From an uncultured Rhodospirillales bacterium (lineage in GTDB: Bacteria > Pseudomonadota > Alphaproteobacteria > Rhodospirillales > Defluviicoccaceae): a stretch of DNA of 36,774 nucleotides. The notes under the pieces are model-generated. The model was not told where the DNA came from. It saw only the letters and a program-made list of their open reading frames with translations, and ran no database searches. The stretch spans positions 1 through 36,774 of the forward strand of contig CAKZLS010000501.1 in NCBI GenBank assembly GCA_937127205.1, read 5' to 3'. This document shows positions 7,568-16,061 of this stretch, piece after piece. Each line of letters starts with the position of its first letter. Within the stretch, counting starts at the first letter, position 1. Both the position numbers and the translations under genes were made by a program.

Positions 7568-8710
7568 CTACAGCAGGTGGCCGCCACGGCCCGCCTTGGT
7601 GCGAATGTAGACTTCGTTGTGCTGGTTCGATGGAAACTTATGAGGGACGCGCTCCTCGACGGTTATCCCGCACAGGGCGAGACCGTCCACCTTTCCCGGG
7701 TTGTTGGTCAGCAGCCGGACGCGGCCGAACCCGAGTTGACGCAACATCTGCGCCGCCGGCAGGTAGACCCGCTCGTCTGCATCGAAGCCTAATTGCTCGT
7801 TCGCATCCAGCGTATCGAAACCCTGGTCTTGCAATTCGTAGGCGCGCAACTTGTTGACCAATCCGATACCGCGGCCTTCCTGAGCGAGATAGAGGAGCAC
7901 TCCTCCCCCGGCTGCCGACACCTCCCGAATGGCGCCCCGCAACTGGTCGCCGCAATCGCAGCGAAGGCTACCCAAGAGATCTCCGGTGAAACATTCGGAA
8001 TGCAGTCGGGTCAGAACCGGTTTTTCATGATCCGGTTCGCCCAGCAACACCGCCAAGTGCTCCAGCCCGCCGTCAAGAGGACGAAAAGCGACAATGCGCG
8101 CGTTTTCGGCACCGGCCAGCGGCACGCGGGCCTCGCTGACGGCGCGCAAGCTCCTGGAGGCGGAGCGCTCGTATTGAAAAACGTCGCCGGTATCGACAAG
8201 CAGCAAATCGTGACGCGCGGCCCAGGCGTCCAAATCCTTTGCGTCTGGATCGGCGATGGTCGCACTGACCGCTGCCGGCAGCAACCGTGCCGTTTTGGCA
8301 AGCTGAACGGCCGCGCTATCACAACTGAACGCAGGAGACTCGGCAACCGTGAGCTCATAGGGAGGCGGAATCGGCAGCCCGGACAGTGGATCGGACAGTT
8401 CCTGAATGACTTCCACGGAAAAACCGGGCTCGGCGGCCAAATTCACAACCTTGAAACCGCCCGGCGTGAGCCCAAGCACCGCGGCGCGCCGCGCCGTAAT
8501 GACGAGACATGGTTGAGAGTGGCTGACCGCAGCCAACTCCGCCAAGCCCTGAGGGGTAACCGCTTCCGCCGCCAGCATCAGCGAAGCCAAACCTCCGCTG
8601 CCGCGAATCACCACGAAGCGGCCCCGGCGCAGGTCGGAGACCGCCCGATCCACCGAGAGCAGCGACAGCGGCTCACGGGTCGCGGGGACAAGGTGCGGAC
8701 GGTTGGTCAA
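7568..8710 (-). CDS. ribA: GTP cyclohydrolase II with degenerate RibB-like N-domain
   Basis: RibA opens GTP to the first pyrimidine intermediate of riboflavin synthesis. The C-terminal half has the zinc site C-x10-C-x-C (ECFTGDLLGSLRCDC), LAQEGRGIGL and the LLTNNPGKVDGL block, so catalysis looks intact. The N-terminal ~180 residues align by eye with DHBP synthase (AVSDLRRGRFVVI, MLAAEAVTPQGL), but the acidic DxEDRENEGD active-site segment is replaced by RGSGGLAS. This half should therefore not make dihydroxybutanone phosphate and is probably structural or regulatory. The start is unclear: the frame is open to a TTG at 8797, while the TTG at 8710 has GGAGG 11 bases upstream and is preferred; no ATG is available before the conserved region. 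Confidence 0.93.
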   Translation of the reverse strand: MTNRPHLVPATREPLSLLSVDRAVSDLRRGRFVVIRGSGGLASLMLAAEAVTPQGLAELAAVSHSQPCLVITARRAAVLGLTPGGFKVVNLAAEPGFSVEVIQELSDPLSGLPIPPPYELTVAESPAFSCDSAAVQLAKTARLLPAAVSATIADPDAKDLDAWAARHDLLLVDTGDVFQYERSASRSLRAVSEARVPLAGAENARIVAFRPLDGGLEHLAVLLGEPDHEKPVLTRLHSECFTGDLLGSLRCDCGDQLRGAIREVSAAGGGVLLYLAQEGRGIGLVNKLRAYELQDQGFDTLDANEQLGFDADERVYLPAAQMLRQLGFGRVRLLTNNPGKVDGLALCGITVEERVPHKFPSNQHNEVYIRTKAGRGGHLL

Positions 8711-8870
8711 GATCGGTGGTGCCTCCAGGCGTTTGCAGGATCGCGACGATACCCTTGAAGGCGTAGGGGTGGAAGTGAATTGTTTCGGAGTTGGCAAAGC
8801 ATGAAATACCGCTTCCGGACAGCCATCCGCAGGTGAACACTCATCACAGTTGTAAATCGTAGCAAGGGTA

Positions 8871-8885
8871 CTATTGTTTCAATAG
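8871..8885. promoter_or_regulatory. Inverted repeat upstream of response regulator
   Basis: The perfect inverted repeat CTATTG-TTT-CAATAG lies 38 bases before the response regulator's GTG, in the divergent ribA/regulator spacer, and is followed by a CATAAT hexamer (8887-8892) that could serve as a -10 element. No good -35 was found at standard spacing. An operator, possibly for autoregulation, is inferred from position and symmetry only. Confidence 0.3.
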
Positions 8886-8922
8886 GCATAATCCGGAAAA
8901 GAACTGCGGGAAGAGTTTTGAC

Positions 8923-9612
8923 GTGACCACTGGAAAACGAGTTCTTCTTGTTGATGATGACGATCCGCTTCGCGAGATGCTTTCGGAGCAGCTCCAGTTG
9001 CATGAGGAATTCGTGACGGTGACGGCAAATTCTGGGGCGAGCGGTCTGGAGGCGGCTAAGGCCGACCATTTCGATGTGGTGATTTTGGATGTCGGGCTGC
9101 CGGATATGGACGGCCGCGAGGTCTGCCGCTTAATGCGCCGCAATGGTTTGAAATGCCCGGTCATCATGCTAACCGGCGCCGACAGCGACTCCGATACGAT
9201 CCTCGGTTTGGACGCCGGTGCGAACGACTACATCACAAAGCCTTTTCGGCTCGGCGTCTTGCTTGCGCGATTGCGCGCGCACATTCGTCAGCATGAACGC
9301 AGTGACGACGCCGTATTCGTGATCGGTCCGTACACATTCCACCCAAGCGCCAAACTCTTGGTGAACAACGAAAACAGCAAGAAAGTACGCCTAACGGACA
9401 AAGAAGCGGCCATTCTAAAATTTCTTTACCGATCCGGGGGCCGGGTCATCAGCCGCGACATCCTTCTCGATGAAGTGTGGGGATACAATGCTGGTGTCAC
9501 CACCCATACTCTGGAAACGCATGTCTATCGATTGCGCCAGAAAATCGAAGCGGATCCCTCGAGCGCGCGCATTCTTGTTACCGAAGCCGGCGGATATCGC
9601 CTCGTCGCGTAA
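8923..9612 (+). CDS. OmpR-family response regulator
   Basis: A 229-aa two-domain DNA-binding response regulator. The receiver domain (residues 1-120) has the acidic pocket D11-D13, phospho-acceptor D56 in VVILDVGLPDMDG, T84 and K106 (ITKPF). The C-terminal winged helix (about 130-229) has the OmpR signature DKEAAILKFLYRSGGRVISR and THTLETHVYRLRQKIE. All residues needed for phosphorylation are present. The GTG start is supported by GGGAAGAG 8-14 bases upstream. No histidine kinase is in the window, so it is an orphan here and its signal is unknown. A 15-bp inverted repeat lies just upstream. Confidence 0.95.
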   Translation: MTTGKRVLLVDDDDPLREMLSEQLQLHEEFVTVTANSGASGLEAAKADHFDVVILDVGLPDMDGREVCRLMRRNGLKCPVIMLTGADSDSDTILGLDAGANDYITKPFRLGVLLARLRAHIRQHERSDDAVFVIGPYTFHPSAKLLVNNENSKKVRLTDKEAAILKFLYRSGGRVISRDILLDEVWGYNAGVTTHTLETHVYRLRQKIEADPSSARILVTEAGGYRLVA

Positions 9613-9661
9613 TCTTGTGGTGGACGGATAACAGATCGACGAAATAACTTAGGCAAAATGT

Positions 9662-9697
9662 AAAAAAAGCGCCCGGCCAGGGGGGTTAACCGGGCGC
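9662..9697 (-). terminator. Intrinsic terminator after lolA/sRNA candidate
   Basis: On the minus strand, an 8-bp perfect GC stem (9697-9690 with 9676-9669, GCGCCCGG/CCGGGCGC) with a 13-base loop is followed at once by seven U (9668-9662). This is a textbook Rho-independent terminator for transcripts arriving from lolA or from a local RNA gene. The A-run lies on the wrong side for it to be a strong terminator of the plus-strand regulator. Confidence 0.85.
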
Positions 9698-9820
9698 CTC
9701 AGCTTCCTCGCAAGAAAGCTAACGGATGGCAGGGGAACCATCCGGGGCTTCCGACTCCTTGCGGAATCATCCGCTCCACTTCTTTAGGTGGTTGGCGCTC
9801 TAACCCAAAGCCAATGCGCC
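9662..9820 (-). ncRNA. Candidate structured small RNA (or lolA 3' UTR)
   Basis: Between the lolA stop and the terminator, the minus strand can fold into a row of short hairpins: GGCGC/GCGCC (9820-9794), CCAC/GUGG (9791-9776), GAUUCC-GCAA-GGAGUC with a GNRA tetraloop (9768-9753), GGAUGG/CCAUCC with a pyrimidine-rich UUCCCCUG loop (9743-9724), a 7-bp stem AGCUUUC/GGAAGCU (9720-9701), and the terminator stem. A C-rich loop can pair with Shine-Dalgarno sequences, as in several alphaproteobacterial sRNAs. No open frame of note is present. I could not place a convincing promoter, so it may equally be a processed lolA 3' UTR. I do not recognise an Rfam family. Confidence 0.45.
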
Positions 9821-9895
9821 AAGCGCATGCCTGACATGCAAAAAACGCACAGCTTGTGATTGATGGTCCACCCCTCTATATCAATAATTTTAGAG

Positions 9896-10588
9896 TTAAT
9901 TGAACTGGTCGCGGAAAATCTTCGGGTTCTTGAAGCGAAACAGTTCTGGATCCAGCGAAACACCAAACTTGGTTTTCACCAGGGAAACGTCGGTGACAAT
10001 GCCCTGGGCGTCGGTTACCGCCCATTTCCTGAGTGTGAGCGGACTGTCGGTAAAGAACAGGCTCAAGCTTCCTTCCATCGGATTGTCCGCGCGGACCAAG
10101 GTTACGCGTACCATTCCGTTTGCTTGTTCAAAACCCGTGATGGTCAGGTCGCCCCCGGTCAAAGCAATGCGCTCGTCCAGGAGAATTCCCGCCGGTGTCG
10201 AACCGAGCGGAATGTAGCTGACCTGGTTGAGTTCGCGGTCATGGTAGATCAAGAACGTTCCGTCGGCGACCACGAGGATCGGAACCGGCGGTTGATATTC
10301 GATGCGAAGCCGGCCGGGACGGGAGATATAGAGCTCTCCTCTCGCTGTGGCACCATTGGAGGATGACTGCAGGAATTCCGCGCGCACGGTCTCGATCCTA
10401 TTCAAATAGGCTTCGATACGGTTAACCGCGTCCAATTCCGATTGCGCGAGGGCCATAGCACGAGGTGCCTCTGCGCTCACCGGGAAAACGACAGCCAAAC
10501 AAGCCACGACCGATAAGATCGCAGCCAGAACTCTTCGCCTTCCGGTGGGAAACAGTTTATCGCAGTGGAGCTTATTCCGCACGCTCAC
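9896..10588 (-). CDS. lolA: Outer-membrane lipoprotein carrier protein LolA
   Basis: A 230-aa periplasmic chaperone that ferries lipoproteins from the LolCDE complex to the outer membrane. It has a signal peptide (basic RRR, then hydrophobic VLAAILSVVACLAVVF, cleavage near VSAEA). The mature part begins with a helix (RIEAYLNRIETVRAEFLQ) and continues with a LolA-type half-barrel (GELYISRPGRLRIEY, VADGTFLIYHDRELNQVSY). The GTG start overlaps the last 17 bases of ftsK, indicating translational coupling. The order dapC-like, ftsK, lolA is one I recall from Rhodospirillales. Length is normal. Confidence 0.93.
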   Translation of the reverse strand: MSVRNKLHCDKLFPTGRRRVLAAILSVVACLAVVFPVSAEAPRAMALAQSELDAVNRIEAYLNRIETVRAEFLQSSSNGATARGELYISRPGRLRIEYQPPVPILVVADGTFLIYHDRELNQVSYIPLGSTPAGILLDERIALTGGDLTITGFEQANGMVRVTLVRADNPMEGSLSLFFTDSPLTLRKWAVTDAQGIVTDVSLVKTKFGVSLDPELFRFKNPKIFRDQFN

Positions 10589-12947
10589 CGATCAACACTT
10601 CGCGGCGGCCGACACGATCGGGCTTACTGACAATCCCTTCCGCCTCCATCTGTTCAATAATTCTTGCGGCGCGATTGTAGCCGATCTGCAGGCGGCGTTG
10701 CACGAAGCTTGTCGAGGCTTTTCCGTCGCGGGCGACGATCGCCACGGCTTCGTCATAAAGCTCATCGCCGCTGGACCCTTCGCCGATGCCGAATTCGCCG
10801 ACGCCGGACTCCTCTTCGAATTCGGTAACCTCTTGAAGGTACTGTGGCTCGCCTTGATCCTTCAGGAACTTCACGGCGGCTTCCACCTCTTCATCGGAGA
10901 CAAAAGGACCGTGTACGCGGGTGACCCGCCCGCCGGCCGCCATATAGAGCATGTCGCCTTGGCCGAGAAGCTGCTCGGCGCCCTGCTCTCCGAGGATCGT
11001 GCGGCTGTCGATCTTGGAGGTCACCTGGAAGCTCATGCGCGTCGGGAAGTTTGCCTTGATGGTTCCGGTGATCACGTCCACCGAGGGTCGTTGCGTTGCC
11101 ATGATCAGGTGAATGCCGGCGGCCCGGGCCATTTGTGCGAGACGTTGCACCGCGGCCTCGATATCCTTGCCGGCGACCAGCATCAAATCCGCCATCTCGT
11201 CGACCACGACGACGATGAACGGAAGGGCCTCCAGATCCAGCTCCTGTTCTTCGAACACCGGCTTGCCGTCTTCGCCAAATCCGGTTTGAACCCGGCGGAC
11301 AAGTGTTTCGCCCTTGCTCTTGGCTTCCGCGACACGGGCGTTATAGCCGGCAATATTGCGCACACCCAGCTGCGACATGGCCCGGTAGCGCTCTTCCATC
11401 TCGCGGACGGTCCACTTCAGCGCCACCACCGCCTTGCCGGGTTCGGTAACCACCGGGCTCAACAAGTGCGGAATGCCATCGTAAACCGACAATTCCAGCA
11501 TCTTCGGGTCGATCAGGATGAATTTGCAGGCACTCGGTGAAAGTTGATAGAGCAGCGACAGGATCATCGCATTGATGGCCACGGATTTACCGGAACCGGT
11601 GGTGCCGGCGACCAACAGGTGCGGCATGCGGGTCAAGTCCACCAGCACCGGCGTTCCGCCGATGTCCTTGCCGAGCGCCAACGTCATTTTGCCGCCATAG
11701 CGCTCGAAGGCAGCAGAGGCGAGCAGTTCCCGCAGCCCCACCGTTTCCCGCTTGATGTTCGGTAACTCGATACCGATAACGTTGCGTCCGGGAACGACGG
11801 CGATGCGCGCCGAGATCGCGCTCATGGACCGGGAAATGTCGTCGGCGAGACCGATGACCCGAGAACTCTTGGTGCCGGGTGCCGGTTCAAGCTCGTAAAG
11901 GGTGACGACCGGGCCGGGCCTGACTTTGACGATCTCTCCGCGAACACCGAAATCGTCAAGCACCGAGGCCAGCATTATTGCGTTCTCCTCGAGTGCTTCG
12001 CGATTGACGGATGCATGGACCGCCGCGTTGGGAGGCGCGTTCAAGAGATCCAAGGGCGGGAATGCATAACCGTTGCCGTCTTCGAAATCGAACCGGTGTT
12101 GGGATTGCTCTACCGCTTTGCGGCTCGACTTCATCCGTGGCTGTTTCGGGACGACGATCTCGCCGTCGGCGGAGGCGCTACGCGGCTTTCTGGGCGTTTC
12201 GGCGGCGCTGTCGGCTCTCTCGGTCTTGCCCGCTGCAAACGCCGGTTCCAGACGGCGAGACGACGCGGCGCCGCGAAGTGTTCCCGCGGTCCGCACGATG
12301 GTGCGGTAGACACGCAGCGCGGTGGTTTTCAGCATGACGATGCCGCGAACCGCGGATTGTCCGATGGCCTGCCACTCGGGCCGCGTGAGACCAAGGCTGA
12401 ATGCCCAGCCGAGCATTCCGACGACGAAGCACGCGAGCGCGAGCAGGGTTGTGGAAAATACCGGGCTCAGGCTTTCCGCCGATCCAAATGCGCCCTCCAT
12501 CAAGACGTTTCCGGCGCCGCCACCGAGACCGGTGGCCAGCGGCCAGGAGTCAGGCGCCGGAATAACGGCGAGCGCCGTGCTGAGGAGGACCATGGCCGGG
12601 AGCAAGGTCAGAGCGCGCAGCCATAGCCGCTGCGGCGGGCGGCGGCGCATGATCTGCCAACCCCAAACCGCCAGTGCCGCTAATGGTGCCAACGCGGTCC
12701 AACCCCATACATGCAACAGGAAGTCGGCAACGTACGACCCTTCCCGGCCCAGCAAGTTGGTGGGTGCCGCGTCGGTGGCGTGGTTGAGCGACGGGTCGGC
12801 TGGATTGAAACTGAACACGGCGAAAAACAAGAGTCCCGCGCAGGCGAGAATGGCAACACCCGTGATTTCCGTTGCCCGCCGTTTGAAAAACTCGGTGGTG
12901 CCGTCGGGGAAGACGGTGTCGATCCGATTTTGGACGATCATCGACAT
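10572..12947 (-). CDS. ftsK: DNA translocase FtsK
   Basis: A 791-aa septum-located DNA pump that clears and resolves chromosome termini at division. The N-terminal ~190 residues contain four hydrophobic membrane segments (about 29-46, 78-98, 110-130, 165-187), followed by a short charged/Ala-Pro linker to ~290. The motor has Walker A GTTGSGKS (448-455) and Walker B FIVVVVDEMADL (577-588), plus ATQRPSVDVITG. The last ~70 residues form the winged-helix gamma domain that reads KOPS-type polar sequences (AVAIVARDGKASTSFVQRRL). The protein is complete. It starts 27 bases after the upstream aminotransferase stop and overlaps lolA by 17 bases. Confidence 0.97.
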   Translation of the reverse strand: MSMIVQNRIDTVFPDGTTEFFKRRATEITGVAILACAGLLFFAVFSFNPADPSLNHATDAAPTNLLGREGSYVADFLLHVWGWTALAPLAALAVWGWQIMRRRPPQRLWLRALTLLPAMVLLSTALAVIPAPDSWPLATGLGGGAGNVLMEGAFGSAESLSPVFSTTLLALACFVVGMLGWAFSLGLTRPEWQAIGQSAVRGIVMLKTTALRVYRTIVRTAGTLRGAASSRRLEPAFAAGKTERADSAAETPRKPRSASADGEIVVPKQPRMKSSRKAVEQSQHRFDFEDGNGYAFPPLDLLNAPPNAAVHASVNREALEENAIMLASVLDDFGVRGEIVKVRPGPVVTLYELEPAPGTKSSRVIGLADDISRSMSAISARIAVVPGRNVIGIELPNIKRETVGLRELLASAAFERYGGKMTLALGKDIGGTPVLVDLTRMPHLLVAGTTGSGKSVAINAMILSLLYQLSPSACKFILIDPKMLELSVYDGIPHLLSPVVTEPGKAVVALKWTVREMEERYRAMSQLGVRNIAGYNARVAEAKSKGETLVRRVQTGFGEDGKPVFEEQELDLEALPFIVVVVDEMADLMLVAGKDIEAAVQRLAQMARAAGIHLIMATQRPSVDVITGTIKANFPTRMSFQVTSKIDSRTILGEQGAEQLLGQGDMLYMAAGGRVTRVHGPFVSDEEVEAAVKFLKDQGEPQYLQEVTEFEEESGVGEFGIGEGSSGDELYDEAVAIVARDGKASTSFVQRRLQIGYNRAARIIEQMEAEGIVSKPDRVGRREVLIGERAE

Positions 12948-12974
12948 GACATCCTGAAGCTAAGAGGTCTTATC

Positions 12975-14180
12975 TTATAAGATCTTATCGAGACGTCTTA
13001 AAGCTTCTTGTGTAGATGGTAGATCGTCGATCAGCGCCATGCGAATGTAATTGGCGCCTGGATTGGCTCCAAACGCGTCCGACTTGGCCAAATAGGCCCC
13101 CGGGAGCACGCGAAGCGCTCCTTCGGCCCAAAGTTTTTTTGCGGCCTCTTCGCCGTTTCCCACATCCAGCCAGAGAAAAAAACCGCCCTCGGGCCGATAA
13201 AAACCGAATCGATTCGCCAGAATAGCCTCTGCGGCGTCGAATTTCTCGCGATAGAGGGCGCGGTTGTGCTCGGGATAATCCGTGTCTTTCCAAAGCGCGG
13301 CAGAGGCCGCGAGAACAGGAAGCGGCACCGATGCGCCGCCGAAGGACCGCACGCGACGAAACGCTGAAATCAACCGTGGATCGCCAGCGACGAACCCGGA
13401 TCGGAGGCCGGGTACGCTGGATCGCTTCGACAGGGAATGAAACACGAGGACGTTGGCCATGTCCTCGCCGCCGCTGCCGTCGCTCATGGCGGCGCAGGCT
13501 TGCAGCGCGCCGCATGGCGGCTGCCGGTCGTAGATGTCGCTGTAGCATTCGTCGACCACGAGGACGAAATCAAAGCGCCGCGCCAGACGAATTGCATTTT
13601 CCAGGTATCCGCCATCGGCCGCCGCGCCCTGGGGGTTCGCCGGTGAGCACAGATACATGATCGCCGTTCGTTCCAGGGCCGCGTCATCGAGTTGCGTCAA
13701 ATCCGGAAGATGTCCGGTTTCCGGCGTCGCGGCCAGATAGCATGGCTCGGCCCCGCTCATGACGGCGGCACCGTAATAGACTTGGTAGAAGGGATTCGGC
13801 ATCAGGACCGCTGGACGGGACCCGGCACGCCGTTCGGCAATTGCCACGCTGGCAATCAAATACAACGCCTCGCGGGTGCCCGCGACGGGAAGGACATGCT
13901 TGTGGGCGTCCACCAGCCCGTCGGGAAGTGCATAGCGGCGGTTGAGCCAGTCGGTGACGGCAAGACGAAACTCCGGCGTGCCGTCGATGGGCGGATACCG
14001 GCCCCACAGCCCGCTGTTGGCCGCGATGACCTCATGGACCAGCGGTGACGGCGAATGGCGAGGTTCACCCACTGACAACACGAGGGTTTCCAATTCCTTC
14101 GGCGGCGGAAGGCCGTCCAGAAGGGCGCGGAGCCGGTCGAAGGGATAGTCCGCCAGCAGATCGAGACGCGGGTTCATCAT
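12975..14180 (-). CDS. dapC: Class I/II PLP aminotransferase, DapC-like
   Basis: A 401-aa fold-type I aminotransferase. PLP-site residues are visible: N182 in CSPANPQG, D210 and Y213 in VVDECYSD, Schiff-base lysine K252 in SLSKRSSVPGLRSGF, and a C-terminal arginine in NYIRMAL. The N-terminus (YPFDRLRALLDG, then VLSVGEPRHSPSP) resembles N-succinyl-diaminopimelate aminotransferases of alphaproteobacteria, which act in lysine and peptidoglycan synthesis. Placement next to ftsK supports a cell-wall role, but substrate specificity cannot be proven by eye. Start is one of two adjacent ATGs (14180 or 14177). A 12-bp palindrome ATCTTATAAGAT (12972-12983) spans its stop codon. Confidence 0.87.
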   Translation of the reverse strand: MMNPRLDLLADYPFDRLRALLDGLPPPKELETLVLSVGEPRHSPSPLVHEVIAANSGLWGRYPPIDGTPEFRLAVTDWLNRRYALPDGLVDAHKHVLPVAGTREALYLIASVAIAERRAGSRPAVLMPNPFYQVYYGAAVMSGAEPCYLAATPETGHLPDLTQLDDAALERTAIMYLCSPANPQGAAADGGYLENAIRLARRFDFVLVVDECYSDIYDRQPPCGALQACAAMSDGSGGEDMANVLVFHSLSKRSSVPGLRSGFVAGDPRLISAFRRVRSFGGASVPLPVLAASAALWKDTDYPEHNRALYREKFDAAEAILANRFGFYRPEGGFFLWLDVGNGEEAAKKLWAEGALRVLPGAYLAKSDAFGANPGANYIRMALIDDLPSTQEALRRLDKIL

Positions 14181-14249
14181 GACGGCGGGAGTGTAGCGGT
14201 CGCTCGAAGTGTGCTCAACACGTGGCGAGCTTCACCGCGCCTCAACAAT

Positions 14250-14280
14250 AAAAATGGCCGGAAGGCAATGCCTTCCGGCC
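14250..14280 (-). terminator. Rho-independent terminator of amtB
   Basis: A perfect 11-bp stem (GGCCGGAAGGC at 14256-14266 with GCCTTCCGGCC at 14270-14280) and a 3-base loop are followed on the minus strand by AUUUUUA. It lies 68 bases after the amtB stop and is the strongest terminator in the window. Confidence 0.92.
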
Positions 14281-14347
14281 AAGGTGTCCGGGTTGGAATG
14301 GAGGAGGAAAGGCGAAGGAGTTCGCGAATGTCCAGCCCGGGTTTGGG

Positions 14348-15649
14348 TTAATGGAGAGTTTCGCCGTGGAGGCTCTGATCGAGCCCGACCACTTCCGATT
14401 CCTCGTCGACGCGCAGTCCGACAATCACATCCACGATTTTCAGGAGAATGAAGGACGCGATCGCACAGTAAATGACGGTGGCGAGGATACCGTAGAACTG
14501 GATCCACACCTGGCCGGGGTTGCCCTCGAGCAATCCGGGCGTACCGCCGATGGCTTCGACCGCGAAGACGCCGGTGAGAATGGCACCGATGATCCCGCCG
14601 ATCCCGTGGACACCAAAGACGTCGAGCGAGTCGTCATAGCCGAGTTTCCGCTTCAGCCACACGGCACCCCAGTAACAGCCGGCACCGGCGGCAATGCCGA
14701 TGAACAACGCACCCATGGGATCCACGAAGCCGGACGCCGGGGTGATTGCCACAAGCCCGCCGACGGCGCCGGAGACGATACCGAGCACGCTGGGCTTCTT
14801 GCGCAGGATCCATTCAAGGAACATCCAAGTGAGAGCGGCCGTGGCGGTGGCGATCTGGGTAACCGTCATGGCCATGCCGGCCGCGCCGTTGGCGCCAACT
14901 GCCGAGCCGGCGTTGAAACCGAACCAGCCGACCCACAGCAGGGACGCGCCAATGACGCTCAGGGTCAGGTTGGCGGGCGCCATGTTTTCCGTCGGATAGC
15001 CCCGACGCTTGCCGAGAACGATACACGCCACCAATCCTGCGATACCGGCGTTGATGTGGACCACCGTGCCGCCCGCGAAATCAAGGACACCGTCTCCGCC
15101 GAGGAATCCGCCGCCCCATACCCAATGGCAAATCGGTGCGTAAACGAGCAGCATCCAAGCGCCAAGGAACAACAGCATCGCCGAAAACTTCATGCGATCG
15201 GCAAACGCTCCGGTAATCAGTGCCGGGGTGATAATGGCGAATGTCATCTGAAAGGTCATAAACACGGATTCGGGAATCGTTCCGCTCATGGAATCGACAC
15301 TAAGATCTTTCAAAAACAGATTGCTCAGTCCGCCCACGTAATCATTGAGAGCGCCGCCGTCGCTGAATGCCAGCGAATAGCCTGCAACCATCCAAAGAAC
15401 CGTCATCAGACAGCATGTGGCAAAGCTCTGCATGGCGGTGGCGAGGATGTTTTTGTGCCGAACCATCCCGGCGTAGAACAGCGCAAGCCCGGGAATGGTC
15501 ATCAATAGAACCAAGGCGGTAGATGTCAGCATCCACGCCGTGTCTCCTGTATCGAGTGTCGCCTCCTGGGCGAGTGCGGCGTCGGCTCCGGCCATTAGCA
15601 TCAAGGCGGCCAAACCGAGAAGGCCAAGGTTTCGTATAAGGCAGCTCAT
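14348..15649 (-). CDS. amtB: Ammonium transporter AmtB
   Basis: A 433-aa inner-membrane Amt/Rh channel for ammonium uptake. It has a cleavable signal peptide (ends near ADAALAQEA) and about eleven membrane helices. The twin pore histidines are present, H175 (APICHWVWGG) and H348 (DVFGVHGIGGIIG), as is the cytoplasmic-gate segment GLALFYAGMVRHKN. It lies downstream of glnK on the same strand, the usual pairing in which the PII protein blocks the channel when nitrogen is ample, but the spacer is unusually long at 412 bases. A sigma-54-like element lies in that spacer, and a strong terminator follows the gene. Confidence 0.97.
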   Translation of the reverse strand: MSCLIRNLGLLGLAALMLMAGADAALAQEATLDTGDTAWMLTSTALVLLMTIPGLALFYAGMVRHKNILATAMQSFATCCLMTVLWMVAGYSLAFSDGGALNDYVGGLSNLFLKDLSVDSMSGTIPESVFMTFQMTFAIITPALITGAFADRMKFSAMLLFLGAWMLLVYAPICHWVWGGGFLGGDGVLDFAGGTVVHINAGIAGLVACIVLGKRRGYPTENMAPANLTLSVIGASLLWVGWFGFNAGSAVGANGAAGMAMTVTQIATATAALTWMFLEWILRKKPSVLGIVSGAVGGLVAITPASGFVDPMGALFIGIAAGAGCYWGAVWLKRKLGYDDSLDVFGVHGIGGIIGAILTGVFAVEAIGGTPGLLEGNPGQVWIQFYGILATVIYCAIASFILLKIVDVIVGLRVDEESEVVGLDQSLHGETLH

Positions 15650-16061
15650 TTCTCAGGCTCTCCTAGTATCGCATGTTTGTGGGCGCCGTTGATCAGCGGA
15701 CTGACCGCTTCACATGTGTCCGAAGAGCGTGGCAAACGTGATCGGATTTTGTCGTCCGCCCAACGATTGACTGGTCTCACTCTTTTGCCGGTGCCGGTGC
15801 ACCCGTCCAAAAACCATGTCCAACCTTCTCAACATTCGTGCCAGATTCGTTCATGACGTGTTAATCCACTGAAATATCGCAAAAAACTTGCACTGGAAGC
15901 GGCGTCACCCGGATTGTAACCCTCAAAAAATTGCTCAAGAATTAGGCGCCACTCTCTCGCTTGCTCAATGGGCGTGCAAAAATTTGTGTGGTCTTTGAAC
16001 GCGAATTGCATCGAGTTTCGGCATACCGGGGAGGTGTCCGAATGGCCGATCCGTGCGAGGT
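15650..16061. other. 412-base glnK-amtB spacer
   Basis: No credible gene is seen: the only open frame (15829-16011, minus) has no family resemblance or ribosome site. The stretch is less GC-rich than its neighbours, with repeated TTGCTCAA (15931 and 15961) and several A/T runs. It holds the sigma-54-like element at 15828-15843. It may be a separate amtB promoter region or a long leader. Confidence 0.5.
15828..15843 (-). promoter_or_regulatory. Sigma-54-like element upstream of amtB
   Basis: On the minus strand this reads TGGCACGAATGTTGAG. The -24 half is a perfect TGGCACG and the spacing to the -12 half is right, but the nearly invariant GC at -12 is GA. It lies ~180 bases before the amtB ATG. 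Nitrogen-controlled (NtrC/RpoN) expression of amtB is well established in proteobacteria, which makes the site worth testing despite the mismatch. Confidence 0.3.

Noticed and set aside
9669..9697. Terminator for the plus-strand response regulator
   Set aside because: The homopolymer tract is A before the stem on the plus strand, so the U-run is only on the minus-strand transcript.
10545..11540. 331-aa plus-strand open frame
   Set aside because: Antisense to ftsK, with no family signal or ribosome site.
14351..15508. 385-aa plus-strand frame opposite amtB
   Set aside because: His/Asp/Gly-rich shadow of a membrane protein gene; amtB motifs are intact on the other strand.
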